From NCBI GenBank assembly GCA_004524595.1, contig SDOA01000010.1:1-57598 (forward strand): a stretch of 57,598 bases of DNA, read 5' to 3'. The notes under the pieces were generated by a model. The model saw only the letters and a list, made by a program, of their open reading frames with translations. It did not search any database and was not told where the DNA came from. A program made the translations under genes and the position numbers. Shown piece after piece: positions 1 through 8,462 of this stretch. The stretch comes from Candidatus Thorarchaeota archaeon (GTDB taxonomy: Archaea > Asgardarchaeota > Thorarchaeia > Thorarchaeales > Thorarchaeaceae). How positions within the stretch are numbered: the stretch's first letter is position 1; every line of letters starts with the position of its first letter.

Positions 1-297
1 GCCCGTTCGGGTCATAACCTAAGTGGGCAATTACCCCACTTACAAGTATGATCCGGTACCGCCCCGTCCTGTGGCGGACAGTCCAACATACCTAGGACAG
101 CCTTTTCAAAGCAACATCATTTCCAGAACGATGCTTATATGATGGATTACCGCCAGTTTCCCGGCGTTGTCCACCTCCACAGGGTAGGTTAGCGATACTA
201 CTGAGCCGTTCGCGACGGACTCGGATGTGAGCCCGTTCCACTTGCATGTCTTAACCCCAAGCCGATAGCAGTGTCCTCTAGCAGGATCAACTAGAGT
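1..297 (-). rRNA. 16S rRNA, 5' end (partial)
   Basis: Read on the minus strand, the region near 280-297 gives CTCTAG-TTGATCCTG-CTAGAG, the universal 16S start with helix 1. It is followed by ACTGCTATCGGCTTGGGGTT and AAGACATGCAAGT, which match the archaeal 16S 5' domain. The gene runs out of the window at position 1, so only about 300 nt of the roughly 1,450 nt expected are present. The exact 5' end is placed by analogy with other archaeal 16S genes and may be off by a few bases. Helix 1 uses CTAG/CTAG pairs instead of the usual CCGG/CCGG. Confidence 0.93.
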
Positions 298-623
298 TGG
301 TCCATATCGAACATGTTTAGCAAGGTATGACTGGAGTAGTATTCAGTCACCATGTCCAACTATTACACACTTTGAACTATAATTGCTTGATGAAGTACAG
401 GCATAACGGGGTTAGCAGAGATGGCTTACCCTATATATTCGCCTGCACATTGTTGAGCCTTTCTTAGACCTGAGGGCATTCTGGCACTGGAGTGTCAGTC
501 TATCTCACGTCCGCATCTTGTTATCACACCTGGAAATCGCGGGCAATCATCGCTAGGCACTAGCCAACAGCATCCTGCCTGACACCGTATGATGTGAAAG
601 CAAACACCCCCGCGAAGAGTTCT
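298..623 (-). other. 16S rRNA leader (transcribed spacer)
   Basis: This stretch lies between the 16S 5' end and the predicted rRNA promoter and has no credible reading frame. It is the expected place for the 5' strand of the 16S processing stem. The matching 3' strand would lie beyond the window edge, so the bulge-helix-bulge cannot be checked here. No tRNA or other RNA was recognised inside it. Confidence 0.5.
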
Positions 624-640
624 CATAAAAAGCTTTCCAA
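624..640 (-). promoter_or_regulatory. Predicted rRNA operon promoter (BRE/TATA)
   Basis: On the minus strand a purine-rich BRE-like GGAAAG is followed directly by the TATA-like CTTTTTATG. A GC-rich stretch begins about 20 nt downstream. This fits a strong archaeal promoter firing near position 600 toward the 16S gene. It was read by eye only. From here to 845 no further element is clear. Confidence 0.4.
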
Positions 641-845
641 GGGGCTCCAATATATCCAATTATACATTTGAACTAATTAAAATGAGATGAGGGGTATACA
701 ATGTCATTGTCTGTTTCAATGGCCCAACATATACATCTCTTTCTAGATCACTTGACGAAATCGTAAATCATGCTCTAGCACGAAGCTTCATATCAATGCA
801 AAAACTCGAGGAAATTGACCTTGAACATAACTGGAGTAACTCATA

Positions 846-3455
846 TTGACAGATTTTCATGATTATCTGGAATTATTAATTAGGAATGGTATTGACGAGG
901 CGGAACATCGTCTCACACAAGATAGAGCGGATTTTACATTTCCGACAGCTAAGGCACAGTGGGCTCCACCACGTTACTATAACGTGCTTCACTTGAGAAT
1001 GGATATGATAATGGACATTACGAATGAACATGTTAAAGTAGTATCTAAGTTGAAGATAGAGAGCATTATTTCTGGACTCGAGCGAGTCTTCCTTCATGCA
1101 ATGGACCTTGATATCAAAAGCATCACGGATGTAGAGGGAAATGCCCTCTCCTTTGATTTGATGCCAGATGACCAAGCAATGTTCGTAGACCTAAAGAGAA
1201 CTTTGAACGGAGGAGATATCGATGAACTTACGTTTACATATTGTATTGACCACCCACGAACAGGTCTATTTTTCACTAATCCATGTCCTGAGTTTCCAGA
1301 GATAGAGAGTAGTGTCTGGTCACAGATGCAGGATGATTACGCGCGATATGTTGTTCCAATCTATGATAATCCAAGCCACAAATTTCCCACTGAAACAATT
1401 CTAACAGTTCCCAAAGGATACTATGCAATGAGCAATGGATATCTCAAGGAACAAAGAGAGAATACAGACGGCACTGAAACGTTCCATTGGGTCCAAGAAA
1501 AGCCAATACCAGCCTATCTCATGACTATGGCGGCTTCCGAATATGTTGAGTATAAAGACGACTTGGATGGGTTAGAGGTAAGCTACTATGTTCACAAAAG
1601 GTGGGATAGAGAAACTGTCTATCGTTCTTTTGGAAAAACTCCTGAGATGATCAAGTTCTTTGAATCGAAGCTTGGTGTGAAATATCCATGGGCAAAATAT
1701 GCTCAAGTCACAGCAGCTAATTTTATGATTGGTGGGATGGAGAATGTCAGTGCAACAACTCAGACAGATGGAACTCTCCATGATGAAAAAGCACACAGGG
1801 ATATTGATTCGGACGGACTTGTTGCACATGAACTGGCGCATATGTGGGGTGGAGATTTGGTCACGTGTCGTACCTGGTCTCACGGATGGCTCAATGAGGG
1901 CTGGGGTACACAGATGCAGAATGAATGGAAACGACATGACAAAGGTGACGAAGAGTATCTCTATGACCAGTATGGTAAACAGATGTCTTACTTTAATGAA
2001 GACAAGAATAGATACCGCAGACCAATTGTAAAGAACGAATGGGAACGCGGGTCTGATGTTTTTGACGCTCATCTCTATCCAGGAGCTGCATGGAGATACT
2101 ATATGCTCAAACATCTAGTTGGAGAGGATCGCTGGTGGAAAATTCTTGGTGAATGGCTGACTCGTTTCGCATATAGATCTGCGTACACACATGATCTTGA
2201 GAGTCTCTTCACAGAAATGACCGGCGAAGATTATGGGTGGTTCTTCAACCAGTGGTTGTACAAAGCAGGATATCCGGAGTGCAATATCAAAATCACACAT
2301 GATGATGAACGTGAACATGTCCATATCAGGATTGAACAGACTCAGAAATTTGACGATGAGATGACGCCTAAAGCATTCAGATTTCCACTCACTGTAGAAT
2401 TCGTTGATGAAAACGATGAGAGAACACGATACACAATGCAGGTCGATGAGAGAATTCATGGATTCTATTACCCCATCCAGAAAAGACCCAAACAGATCAT
2501 CATTGACCCAGATTATGCGACACTAATGGAGTGGAACATAGAGAAGCCTGAGCCCATGTGGATTGAACAATTACAGAATGGTGCAAGTACTATACAGAAG
2601 ATTAAGGCGATTCAAGCTCTAGGAAAGAAAGCTACACTAAAAGCCGTAGAAGCACTTGGTAGAACTCTCTTAGAAGATGAATTTTGGGGAACGCAAGTTG
2701 AGATTGCCAAAGTTCTTGGGTCTTTAAAATCAGCCCCAGCACTAGAATGGCTTGTAAAGGCAACATCGATTAGCAATACCAAAGTAAGAACTGCCGTTGC
2801 AAGCGCACTTGGTGAATTCTATCAAAATGATATTGCCCTCAGATTTCTCAAAACACTCCTTGAAGACCAAGAGAGCTATTTTGTTGTTTCAGCCGCTGCA
2901 ACCTCTATAGGTAAGACCCAGCATGAAGATGCATTTGAAACTTTATCGAATTTCCTAAAGAAAAGCCCACCTAGTTGGCATGATGTTATAAAGATAGGAT
3001 GTCTGGAGGGGCTTGCAGCAACAGAGAAAGAAGATGTAATTGATGTTGCTAAGAAATATCTCGAGTTAGGAACTAGTGATTGGATAAGAAGACATGTACC
3101 AGGTATTCTAGCAAAATTAGGAAAACGATTCAAGAAAGAGAAACCAGAGATTAAATCAATACTTGAAGCTTCTATACTTGATAATTCATATCGTGTCAAG
3201 TATTTGGGAATTATGGCTTCAGCAACCTATGAAGATCCATCGTTGATACCGGTTCTGAAAAACCAGGCTGAAAGTGCAGCAGAGAGTGGGATTGTAAGAC
3301 AAAGTAGAGTGTCTATTCGAGAACTAAGTAAGAAGAAGCAGCCTAAAGAAATTGAATCTCTAAGAAAAAGTGTGGAAGACCTTGAGAAAGAGAATAGAGA
3401 TCTGAAAGATAGATTGGACAAGATTGAAGCACATCTCTGGAAGAAAGAAGAGTAG
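846..3455 (+). CDS. M1 family metallo-aminopeptidase with HEAT-repeat tail
   Basis: Zinc aminopeptidase that removes N-terminal residues from peptides, probably in the cytosol because no signal peptide is seen. The exopeptidase motif GGMEN is at residues 296-300. The zinc site HELAH is at 328-332, with the third ligand glutamate exactly 18 residues later (LNEGWG, E351). The catalytic domain ends near residue 560. It is followed by about 250 residues of alpha-helical repeats with phrases such as VEALGRTLLEDEFWGTQVEI, typical of HEAT/PBS-like repeats, and a charged coiled coil over the last 35 residues. The start is TTG with GGAG about 9 nt upstream. At 869 residues it is normal for M1 enzymes of this type. 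The family assignment is firm; the natural substrate is unknown. Confidence 0.95.
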   Translation: MTDFHDYLELLIRNGIDEAEHRLTQDRADFTFPTAKAQWAPPRYYNVLHLRMDMIMDITNEHVKVVSKLKIESIISGLERVFLHAMDLDIKSITDVEGNALSFDLMPDDQAMFVDLKRTLNGGDIDELTFTYCIDHPRTGLFFTNPCPEFPEIESSVWSQMQDDYARYVVPIYDNPSHKFPTETILTVPKGYYAMSNGYLKEQRENTDGTETFHWVQEKPIPAYLMTMAASEYVEYKDDLDGLEVSYYVHKRWDRETVYRSFGKTPEMIKFFESKLGVKYPWAKYAQVTAANFMIGGMENVSATTQTDGTLHDEKAHRDIDSDGLVAHELAHMWGGDLVTCRTWSHGWLNEGWGTQMQNEWKRHDKGDEEYLYDQYGKQMSYFNEDKNRYRRPIVKNEWERGSDVFDAHLYPGAAWRYYMLKHLVGEDRWWKILGEWLTRFAYRSAYTHDLESLFTEMTGEDYGWFFNQWLYKAGYPECNIKITHDDEREHVHIRIEQTQKFDDEMTPKAFRFPLTVEFVDENDERTRYTMQVDERIHGFYYPIQKRPKQIIIDPDYATLMEWNIEKPEPMWIEQLQNGASTIQKIKAIQALGKKATLKAVEALGRTLLEDEFWGTQVEIAKVLGSLKSAPALEWLVKATSISNTKVRTAVASALGEFYQNDIALRFLKTLLEDQESYFVVSAAATSIGKTQHEDAFETLSNFLKKSPPSWHDVIKIGCLEGLAATEKEDVIDVAKKYLELGTSDWIRRHVPGILAKLGKRFKKEKPEIKSILEASILDNSYRVKYLGIMASATYEDPSLIPVLKNQAESAAESGIVRQSRVSIRELSKKKQPKEIESLRKSVEDLEKENRDLKDRLDKIEAHLWKKEE

Positions 3456-3473
3456 AATTCAGGGCGATGGAAG

Positions 3474-3491
3474 GGCGGGGATAACCCCGCC
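3474..3491. terminator. Convergent-gene hairpin
   Basis: GGCGGGG-ATAA-CCCCGCC forms a perfect 7-bp GC stem with a 4-nt loop. It sits 18 nt after the aminopeptidase stop and before the 3' end of the oppositely oriented secreted-protein gene. A bidirectional transcript-end structure is likely; there is no long T tract. Confidence 0.5.
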
Positions 3492-3547
3492 ATTCAGGCA
3501 AACAGGTCAATCCTGATTGCTCATCTTGCAGTTGTCGGTAACTTCCA

Positions 3548-4108
3548 TCATATTTGTGTTCTATGAATTCGACCAATCTGTCCAAACACAAAGACTTGAG
3601 TGTCAAGAGTCATTTGTCCCTTCATGAGAAGGAGAGGACCATAATCTTGAGTACGCCTTACTCGACCAACAAATTCCAATTGAGCTATTTCTTCAGCTGT
3701 ATTCGTCACATTGATTCTGAAACCAAAAATGATGGGTCCATTGAATTCACCTTGTGTAGGACGCCCAACAATACCTAGACCATTATCAAAAGAATATCTA
3801 GTATCATTTATTGAGAAATGACCTTCAAGAACCTCAATCACAACTCCATATTCACCTCGGAGGGATAGTAGAAAGCAGAGTTCCATTTGCGTCTTGAAAT
3901 TAGCTTGAAAACTCTCAACACTTTCAGATTTGATGCCGCCACGACCTCTTGCAAGTATCTCAAATGTGTCACCAATACTTGCAGCAGCGGCGGCTTCTCT
4001 TTCGAGGACTGAAGCTGCATCAACAGTTGTTGTCAGCATGGGTAATGTAATGATAAAGAGTAGTACTGCTAATGAAAGAAATGTGATGGCTTTCATGGCG
4101 ATTTTCAT
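3548..4108 (-). CDS. Secreted protein of unknown function
   Basis: No family is recognised. The first 31 residues form a clear secretory signal: a lysine-containing start (MKIAMK), a hydrophobic core (FLSLAVLLFIITLP) and an alanine-ending site near TTVDA. The remaining 155 residues are soluble and beta-rich, with a small-residue stretch (EAAAAASIGDTFEILARGRG) just after the signal. No second membrane segment is seen, so it is likely exported or held at the surface. It is divergent from the membrane-protein/regulator operon at 4309. The 200-bp region between them carries two copies of a palindrome, so both transcription units may share control. A promoter TATA-like element (CTTTATATTC on the minus strand) lies near 4139-4148. 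Confidence 0.75.
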   Translation of the reverse strand: MKIAMKAITFLSLAVLLFIITLPMLTTTVDAASVLEREAAAAASIGDTFEILARGRGGIKSESVESFQANFKTQMELCFLLSLRGEYGVVIEVLEGHFSINDTRYSFDNGLGIVGRPTQGEFNGPIIFGFRINVTNTAEEIAQLEFVGRVRRTQDYGPLLLMKGQMTLDTQVFVFGQIGRIHRTQI

Positions 4109-4165
4109 AGTTTTGCACTAAATACTCTATGAATACTGAATATAAAGGCTAAATGAACGATTGCA

Positions 4166-4182
4166 CTAGATGATTCATCTAG
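4166..4182. promoter_or_regulatory. Palindromic operator candidate, copy 1
   Basis: CTAGATGA-T-TCATCTAG is a perfect 17-nt palindrome in the divergent intergenic region. Its inner 13 nt (TAGATGATTCATC) recur exactly 80 bp away. It lies about 20 nt upstream of the minus-strand TATA-like element at 4139-4148. This is a plausible binding site for a dimeric regulator, perhaps the winged-helix protein at 4929. Confidence 0.5.
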
Positions 4183-4246
4183 TAGAAGCGTTCGCTATAA
4201 TGGATGATAATCTAGCAGGTAATATCATAGAATCAGTCAAAAGTTA

Positions 4247-4259
4247 TAGATGATTCATC
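4247..4259. promoter_or_regulatory. Palindromic operator candidate, copy 2, overlapping a promoter
   Basis: TAGATGATTCATC repeats the core of the 4166 palindrome (GATGA-T-TCATC). It partly overlaps the TATA-like AAAAGTTATAG near 4239-4249, which would serve the plus-strand operon beginning at 4309. Binding here would block TBP, which suggests repression. The role is inferred from position and symmetry. Confidence 0.45.
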
Positions 4260-4308
4260 CATTGATAATAAGACCAAAAAAATGACAAGTGTAGGATAGG
4301 CGTCACAA

Positions 4309-4932
4309 ATGCAAGCCGAATTTGGAATCATCAGGCTGGATCTGCTCTTTGAGTTGATTAGCGGAGTCATCGCTCTATTGGTGACGTATTATGCCAGTAA
4401 GGCTTATCGACTGACGGGTCAGAAACGACTTTCTGACCTCTCGACAGGTTTTCTAGTTCTATCTGCAGGTATGTTTGGAAGAGTGGTTGGAACTTGGTAT
4501 TTCCTAATTCGAGAACCAAGCAACTTTGTCTTTGCAATTATAACGATTGCTTACGGATTCTCAAGGATAATGGCATACATACTGTTTGCAATCTCTACAA
4601 GACAATCATTTTCTCATGGAGAGGACCAGTCAGTCAATTCTTCTAGAATCAGTTTGTTACTACTTGCAACATTCCTTGTTGATCCAAGTCTTGAGGTCAT
4701 CGCAATATTGGTGCTAGTTGTAGTTGTTCTACAATCTTTCCTAAACTATACATCAACTAGAAGTAAGTTTGCACGGTATGTCCTTATTGGTTTCTTCCTA
4801 CTCTTACTAAGCCACATCTTCATGGCACAGGTCGAGCAGAATGCTGGGCTCTATCTGTTAAGTCAGGCGGCGCAGTTACTGGGTTTCTTGTCACTTTTGG
4901 TCATGTTAATCCAGGCAGGCCGAGAGGAATGA
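4309..4932 (+). CDS. Multi-pass membrane protein
   Basis: A 207-residue integral membrane protein with about six or seven hydrophobic segments, including residues 13-29, 46-62, 74-95, 112-124, 126-143, 154-170 and 183-201. Loops are short, and no catalytic or metal motif is visible. The stop overlaps the start of the winged-helix gene at 4929 (ATGA), so the two are translationally coupled. Pairing of a small polytopic membrane protein with a cytosolic winged-helix protein is common in archaea and suggests a sensor/regulator pair, but the stimulus is unknown. The ATG start has AGGATAGG upstream. Confidence 0.8.
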   Translation: MQAEFGIIRLDLLFELISGVIALLVTYYASKAYRLTGQKRLSDLSTGFLVLSAGMFGRVVGTWYFLIREPSNFVFAIITIAYGFSRIMAYILFAISTRQSFSHGEDQSVNSSRISLLLLATFLVDPSLEVIAILVLVVVVLQSFLNYTSTRSKFARYVLIGFFLLLLSHIFMAQVEQNAGLYLLSQAAQLLGFLSLLVMLIQAGREE

Positions 4933-5222
4933 GTAGAAAACGACCCTATCGCTCGAAGATGCGCATCTTAGCTGACATGATGCGTGCCATTCAGAGTGAG
5001 GGAGAGGAAGGAGCTGGTCCCACAAAAATCCTCTATGTCGCCAATCTCTCACATGATAGACTTACTCAGTATCTTGACGAACTTCTTGAAAAGGAACTCA
5101 TTAGGGAAATAGAACCTGATAGTAATAACAGGGTATATCTCCTCACCGAGAAAGGGAGAGAGTTTCTTAAGGAGTACACCAGAATTGAACGATTTTCCGA
5201 AGCGTTTGGAATTGAGATATAA
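4929..5222 (+). CDS. Winged-helix transcriptional regulator (HTH_45-like)
   Basis: A 97-residue single-domain DNA-binding protein. It shows the archaeal pattern in which helix 1 (MRILADMMRAIQ) leads to the helix-turn-helix ending in LSHDRLTQYLDELLEKELI. A wing follows, with NNRVYLLTEKGREFLKEY. This matches the small archaeal winged-helix regulators often filed as HTH_45. It overlaps the preceding membrane-protein gene by 4 nt. Palindromes GATGATTCATC in the operon promoter region are candidate operators, suggesting autoregulation. Ligand and targets are not evident. Confidence 0.85.
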   Translation: MSRKRPYRSKMRILADMMRAIQSEGEEGAGPTKILYVANLSHDRLTQYLDELLEKELIREIEPDSNNRVYLLTEKGREFLKEYTRIERFSEAFGIEI

Positions 5223-5241
5223 CAGAGTCAATTAGTCAAAG

Positions 5242-5248
5242 TTTTAAG
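5242..5248 (+). promoter_or_regulatory. tRNA-Ala promoter (TATA)
   Basis: TTTTAAG preceded by AAAG lies 27-33 nt upstream of the tRNA-Ala 5' end. This is the usual distance for an archaeal TATA box when transcription starts close to the mature 5' end. Confidence 0.5.
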
Positions 5249-5274
5249 AATCCGCCTTGGAGCATTATAATCAT

Positions 5275-5378
5275 GGGCCGGTAGATCAGACCGGTAGATC
5301 GTCTGATTCGCAAGCCTGTGGGCTTGTTCTGCAGACCGATAGTTCAGAAGGTCGGGGGTTCAAATCCCCCCCGGTCCA
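5275..5378 (+). tRNA. tRNA-Ala(CGC) with anticodon-loop intron
   Basis: Acceptor GGGCCGG (5275-5281) pairs with CCGGTCC (5371-5377). The third pair is G-U, the alanine identity element, and the discriminator is A (5378), with CCA encoded to 5381. The D stem is GATC/GATC (5284-5287, 5297-5300). The anticodon stem is TCTGA/TCAGA (5302-5306, 5344-5348). The T arm is GGGGG-TTCAAAT-CCCCC. The anticodon loop begins TTCGCA, giving CGC. A roughly 30-nt intron (about 5313-5342) sits at canonical position 37/38. The exon total is 74 nt. CAAGCC/GGCTTG inside the intron can pair as part of a bulge-helix-bulge. Confidence 0.88.
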
Positions 5379-5393
5379 CCATTTTACATTAAA

Positions 5394-6611
5394 TTACTTG
5401 CTCGTTACTTTTTTGGATCGTATAAAAAGAAGTAATACCAGTGCGACGAATGTGATGATGATTGAATATAGGAAGGCAGCCTGAGGATTGATTGTATCCC
5501 ACAGGTAACCAAGTATAAGTCCTGCAGGAAATGCTGCCACCCCGACAGCCATCTGAAATGCACCAATGATACTTGCTCGGCGTTCCTCTTCGACTAAATC
5601 AGCAACAAAGCTAGTCTGCACAGGATCTAAAGCGCCATTCATTAGACCAAAGAGGATGAAGAGGGGGATTATAGTTAGCATGTCAATTGTAAATGAGTAA
5701 GCCCAGAATGATGTTAAAATTAGAAAGAAGAACGCAATAATCAATATCGGTCTTCTTCCTATCCTATCAGAAATTCGACCAAAGGGATATGCAGTCGCAG
5801 CATAGACTGTCGTAAATAAGAGATAGAGAAGAGTCTGTTGAGGTACTGCGTAGCCAAAATTGGCGGAATATAGAATCAATAGAGAATAACTAAATGTTGC
5901 AAGTGCAAATAAGATGGAGGCAAGGAGAAATACCTTCAGATTTATGTCAAGGCCCCGAAAACTGACTCCTTTAAAGACATCTTTTCCTCGTTTCTCTTTG
6001 ATTAAAACTGAAACTATAATGATGGATCCGATGCTCGGAATTACAGCTATAGAGATGATTCCTATGTATCCTAGATACCTGAACAGGAAGAATGTGAGTA
6101 TAGTGCCTACTACTGCTCCTGCAGTATCTAAGGCTCTAAGAACTCCAAATGCTTGTCCACGTTTCTTTTCAGATACATGACCAGCTACAATTGCATCTCG
6201 TGGGGGACCTCGCATTTTCCCTAGACGGTCCATGGATTTCCATAGGATAATCTGTACGTATTGATACGCAACAGTTGCCAGAATAAAACCAATTCTGGCA
6301 AAAGCAGATAATGCGTAACCAATTGTAATGAATGCCTTTCTTTTCCCAGTTCTATCAGAGACATAGCCTGCGCCTAATTTTGAGAGTGATGTAATCATTA
6401 AAGCAAGACCATCGATCATCTGAACTTGACCAGGACTTATTCCAAGTTGTGTGGTGAGAAAAGTAGGCCAAATTGGAGCTATCATATCTGAGCCTGTATC
6501 ATTCATAAAGGATGCAGCACCAAAGACTAGAGCTGGATCTCGCTCACTACAAGTTTCATTTGAAATGATTTTTTCATCACCCAAAAAGGAACACCACTGG
6601 CAAGAATACAA
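5394..6611 (-). CDS. MFS transporter
   Basis: A 405-residue major facilitator with about 12 hydrophobic segments. The loop between helices 2 and 3 has the MFS signature-like GAGYVSDRTGKRKAF, and the second half repeats it as PFGRISDRIGRRPILI. The first helix region reads SFMNDTGSDMIAPIWPTFL, resembling MFS proteins of the drug-efflux or unknown-substrate type. The first 25 residues are polar and poorly matched to the family, so the true start may be downstream. It ends 16 nt after the tRNA-Ala gene, in the opposite direction. The substrate cannot be told from the sequence. Confidence 0.88.
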   Translation of the reverse strand: MYSCQWCSFLGDEKIISNETCSERDPALVFGAASFMNDTGSDMIAPIWPTFLTTQLGISPGQVQMIDGLALMITSLSKLGAGYVSDRTGKRKAFITIGYALSAFARIGFILATVAYQYVQIILWKSMDRLGKMRGPPRDAIVAGHVSEKKRGQAFGVLRALDTAGAVVGTILTFFLFRYLGYIGIISIAVIPSIGSIIIVSVLIKEKRGKDVFKGVSFRGLDINLKVFLLASILFALATFSYSLLILYSANFGYAVPQQTLLYLLFTTVYAATAYPFGRISDRIGRRPILIIAFFFLILTSFWAYSFTIDMLTIIPLFILFGLMNGALDPVQTSFVADLVEEERRASIIGAFQMAVGVAAFPAGLILGYLWDTINPQAAFLYSIIITFVALVLLLFIRSKKVTSK

Positions 6612-6674
6612 ACCGTCTTCTTATCTTGTTCGATTAGAAATATTGAAACCTATACAGAAAACAATTTAACTATA

Positions 6675-7094
6675 GTGAAAAATGAACGGTACATGGTCGA
6701 TATATTAAGAAAAGAAGTTCCATACTCATTTGATGAGGCTGTGAAGCGAGTGGAGAATGCCTGTGTAAACGAAGGATTTGGACTTTTGCTTACAAAAGGG
6801 ATAGATTCTGTTTTCAAAGAGAAACTTGGGGTAGATCATTCACGGTATACATTCATACTTGCCTGTGCTCCGGAATTGGCAAAGATGGCTCTTGATGTTT
6901 CGAAGGATGTTGGTACTCTCTTCCCTTGTAGTTTTGTTGTTTATGAAGAAGGAGACAACGTGATAGTAGCACATATTTCTATCATGAAGATAGCCTTGGA
7001 GATTGGACTTGCCACTAAAGAAGCAATAACACCAGTAATCGAAGAGACTGGTAAGCGAGTTCGAATGGTTTGGGATAGAATCGGATCTAAGTAA
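6675..7094 (+). CDS. DUF302 domain protein
   Basis: A 139-residue protein matching the DUF302 fold. The N-terminal phrase is VPYSFDEAVKRVENACVNEG. A central region (FILACAPELAKMALDV) is followed by PCSFVVYEEGDNVIVAHIS, and the C-terminal helix carries ITPVIEETGKRV. DUF302 proteins are small cytosolic proteins of uncertain function, often found near redox or heavy-metal genes. The GTG start at 6675 is used, and an ATG six codons later is possible. It is the first of a run of four plus-strand genes (DUF302, methyltransferase, two OsmC proteins), hinting at a stress-related set, although spacing is 35-60 nt. Confidence 0.85.
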   Translation: MKNERYMVDILRKEVPYSFDEAVKRVENACVNEGFGLLLTKGIDSVFKEKLGVDHSRYTFILACAPELAKMALDVSKDVGTLFPCSFVVYEEGDNVIVAHISIMKIALEIGLATKEAITPVIEETGKRVRMVWDRIGSK

Positions 7095-7135
7095 AAAAGA
7101 GAAACTTCAGAAGGATGAGTCAGGAGAGATAGAAT

Positions 7136-7924
7136 ATGGTTAATAGGTATAGAGATCAGTGGGAAGATAATGCTGACGCATTTACTGATTTAATTGCTGG
7201 AAGAGGTACACCTCACCATAGAAATATACTCAATCCTTGCGTAGAAGAGTTAATTGGTGATGTAGAAGGAAAGACGCTATTAGATGCTGGTTGTGGAGAG
7301 GGGTACCTCTCAAGGTACTACGCAAAGAGAGGGGCTGTTGTAACAGCTATTGATTTCTCAAGACGTTTAATTGAAATAGCAATGAAGTTCATGACAGAAG
7401 ATGGGCAGATTATAGAATACATGGTAGCGGATATCTGTCATATGAAATCTATAGAGAATGAAAAGTTTGATGTCGTCTTATCCAATCTTGTGCTACTCAA
7501 TATTCCCTGTCTTAAAGAAGCATTCAATGAATTTCATAGAGTGCTTAAGGTGGAAGGCTATCTTGTATTCTCAATAGTCCATCCAGCCTTTAATTTCTAC
7601 GGTCCTAGTTCTTGGGAAATGGGAGAGAAAGATTCTGAAACAGGACGACGCGATGGATTGTTTTTCAAAGTTGACCACTATTTTGAAGAGAGAGAATATG
7701 AGCGGTACTGGAAGACCCGCAAAGGTGAAGACTTTCCAGCTACAATAAGCTTCTTCCATAGAACTCTTGAAACTTATCTGAATACAATGGTCAAATCAGG
7801 ATTTGAATTAGTAGATTTTAAAGAACCAAGACCAACAAATGATAATCCATTCTTTAATAGAGAACGCAGGATACCATTCTTTGCTGTTTTCAAGGCTAGA
7901 AAGATATTAAGTGATTGTGCCTAA
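7136..7924 (+). CDS. Class I SAM-dependent methyltransferase
   Basis: A 262-residue Rossmann-fold methyltransferase. SAM-binding motif I is LLDAGCGEGYLSRYYAKRG near residues 48-66. Motif II ends with the acidic residue in VVTAIDFS. Motif IV is DVVLSNLVLLNIPCL, followed by the post-motif helix AFNEFHRVLKVEGYLVFSI. The C-terminal third carries FFHRTLETYLNTMVKSGFEL, as in UbiE/Methyltransf_11-type small-molecule methylases. The substrate cannot be assigned. The gene starts with ATG and lies 41 nt after the DUF302 gene in the same direction. Confidence 0.9.
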   Translation: MVNRYRDQWEDNADAFTDLIAGRGTPHHRNILNPCVEELIGDVEGKTLLDAGCGEGYLSRYYAKRGAVVTAIDFSRRLIEIAMKFMTEDGQIIEYMVADICHMKSIENEKFDVVLSNLVLLNIPCLKEAFNEFHRVLKVEGYLVFSIVHPAFNFYGPSSWEMGEKDSETGRRDGLFFKVDHYFEEREYERYWKTRKGEDFPATISFFHRTLETYLNTMVKSGFELVDFKEPRPTNDNPFFNRERRIPFFAVFKARKILSDCA

Positions 7925-7968
7925 ACACTTTTCCAAGAAACAGTAGAAACACATGACAGGTGAAGAAA

Positions 7969-8403
7969 GTGAGTGAAGAACCAGAATATTTCCCAGTAAA
8001 TCTTGTTTGGACTGGAGGAAAAAGTGGAGAGATATCTGTTCTAGGGAAAACAAAGATTAGAACTGGTACTCTAAAAGGCAATGATGTTGAAGCGGCATAT
8101 CATTCTCCTGAGGACTTGTTTGTTGCTTCGGCAACTGTCTGTTATATGAACGGCTTTGTGAACTTTAGTGAGAAGATGCATATTGATTTCAAAGCTTTTT
8201 CTTGTGATGCTATCGGAGTATTAGAGAAAGTAGATCGGAGTTTTGAAATCACCAGAATCGAAATGAAGGCAAGAGTGGAAATCAAATCAGAAGATATTCG
8301 AAACAAAATTCAGCGTGCATTGGAGCTAGCAGCCAAGTACTGTTTTGTTGGAAATAGTATGAAGTGTCCAATTAGTCATGAGACTGAAGTAGTTGTTACG
8401 TAA
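7969..8403 (+). CDS. OsmC/Ohr family protein, copy 1
   Basis: A roughly 144-residue OsmC-family protein; members reduce organic hydroperoxides with two cysteines. The family pattern is visible in YHSPEDLFVASATVCYMNGF (first cysteine of the pair) and ELAAKYCFVGNSMKCPISHE (second cysteine region). GTG at 7969 is preferred because AGGTGA lies 5 nt upstream and it aligns with the ATG of the next gene's product (both begin xSEE). A longer in-frame GTG exists at 7960. It lies directly upstream of a paralogue at 8463, a tandem duplication. Confidence 0.88.
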   Translation: MSEEPEYFPVNLVWTGGKSGEISVLGKTKIRTGTLKGNDVEAAYHSPEDLFVASATVCYMNGFVNFSEKMHIDFKAFSCDAIGVLEKVDRSFEITRIEMKARVEIKSEDIRNKIQRALELAAKYCFVGNSMKCPISHETEVVVT

Positions 8404-8462
8404 ATTTGGCTTAAACAAAATCCTTTTTCGCTACTTAGAATTCGCTATGAAATGTGAATAAA

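Noticed and set aside
641..845. Open frame before the M1 aminopeptidase gene (about 54 codons)
   Set aside because: No usable start codon and no family match; likely chance.
5257..5484. Coding frame across the tRNA-Ala gene
   Set aside because: The region is explained by the tRNA, and the frame has no family resemblance.
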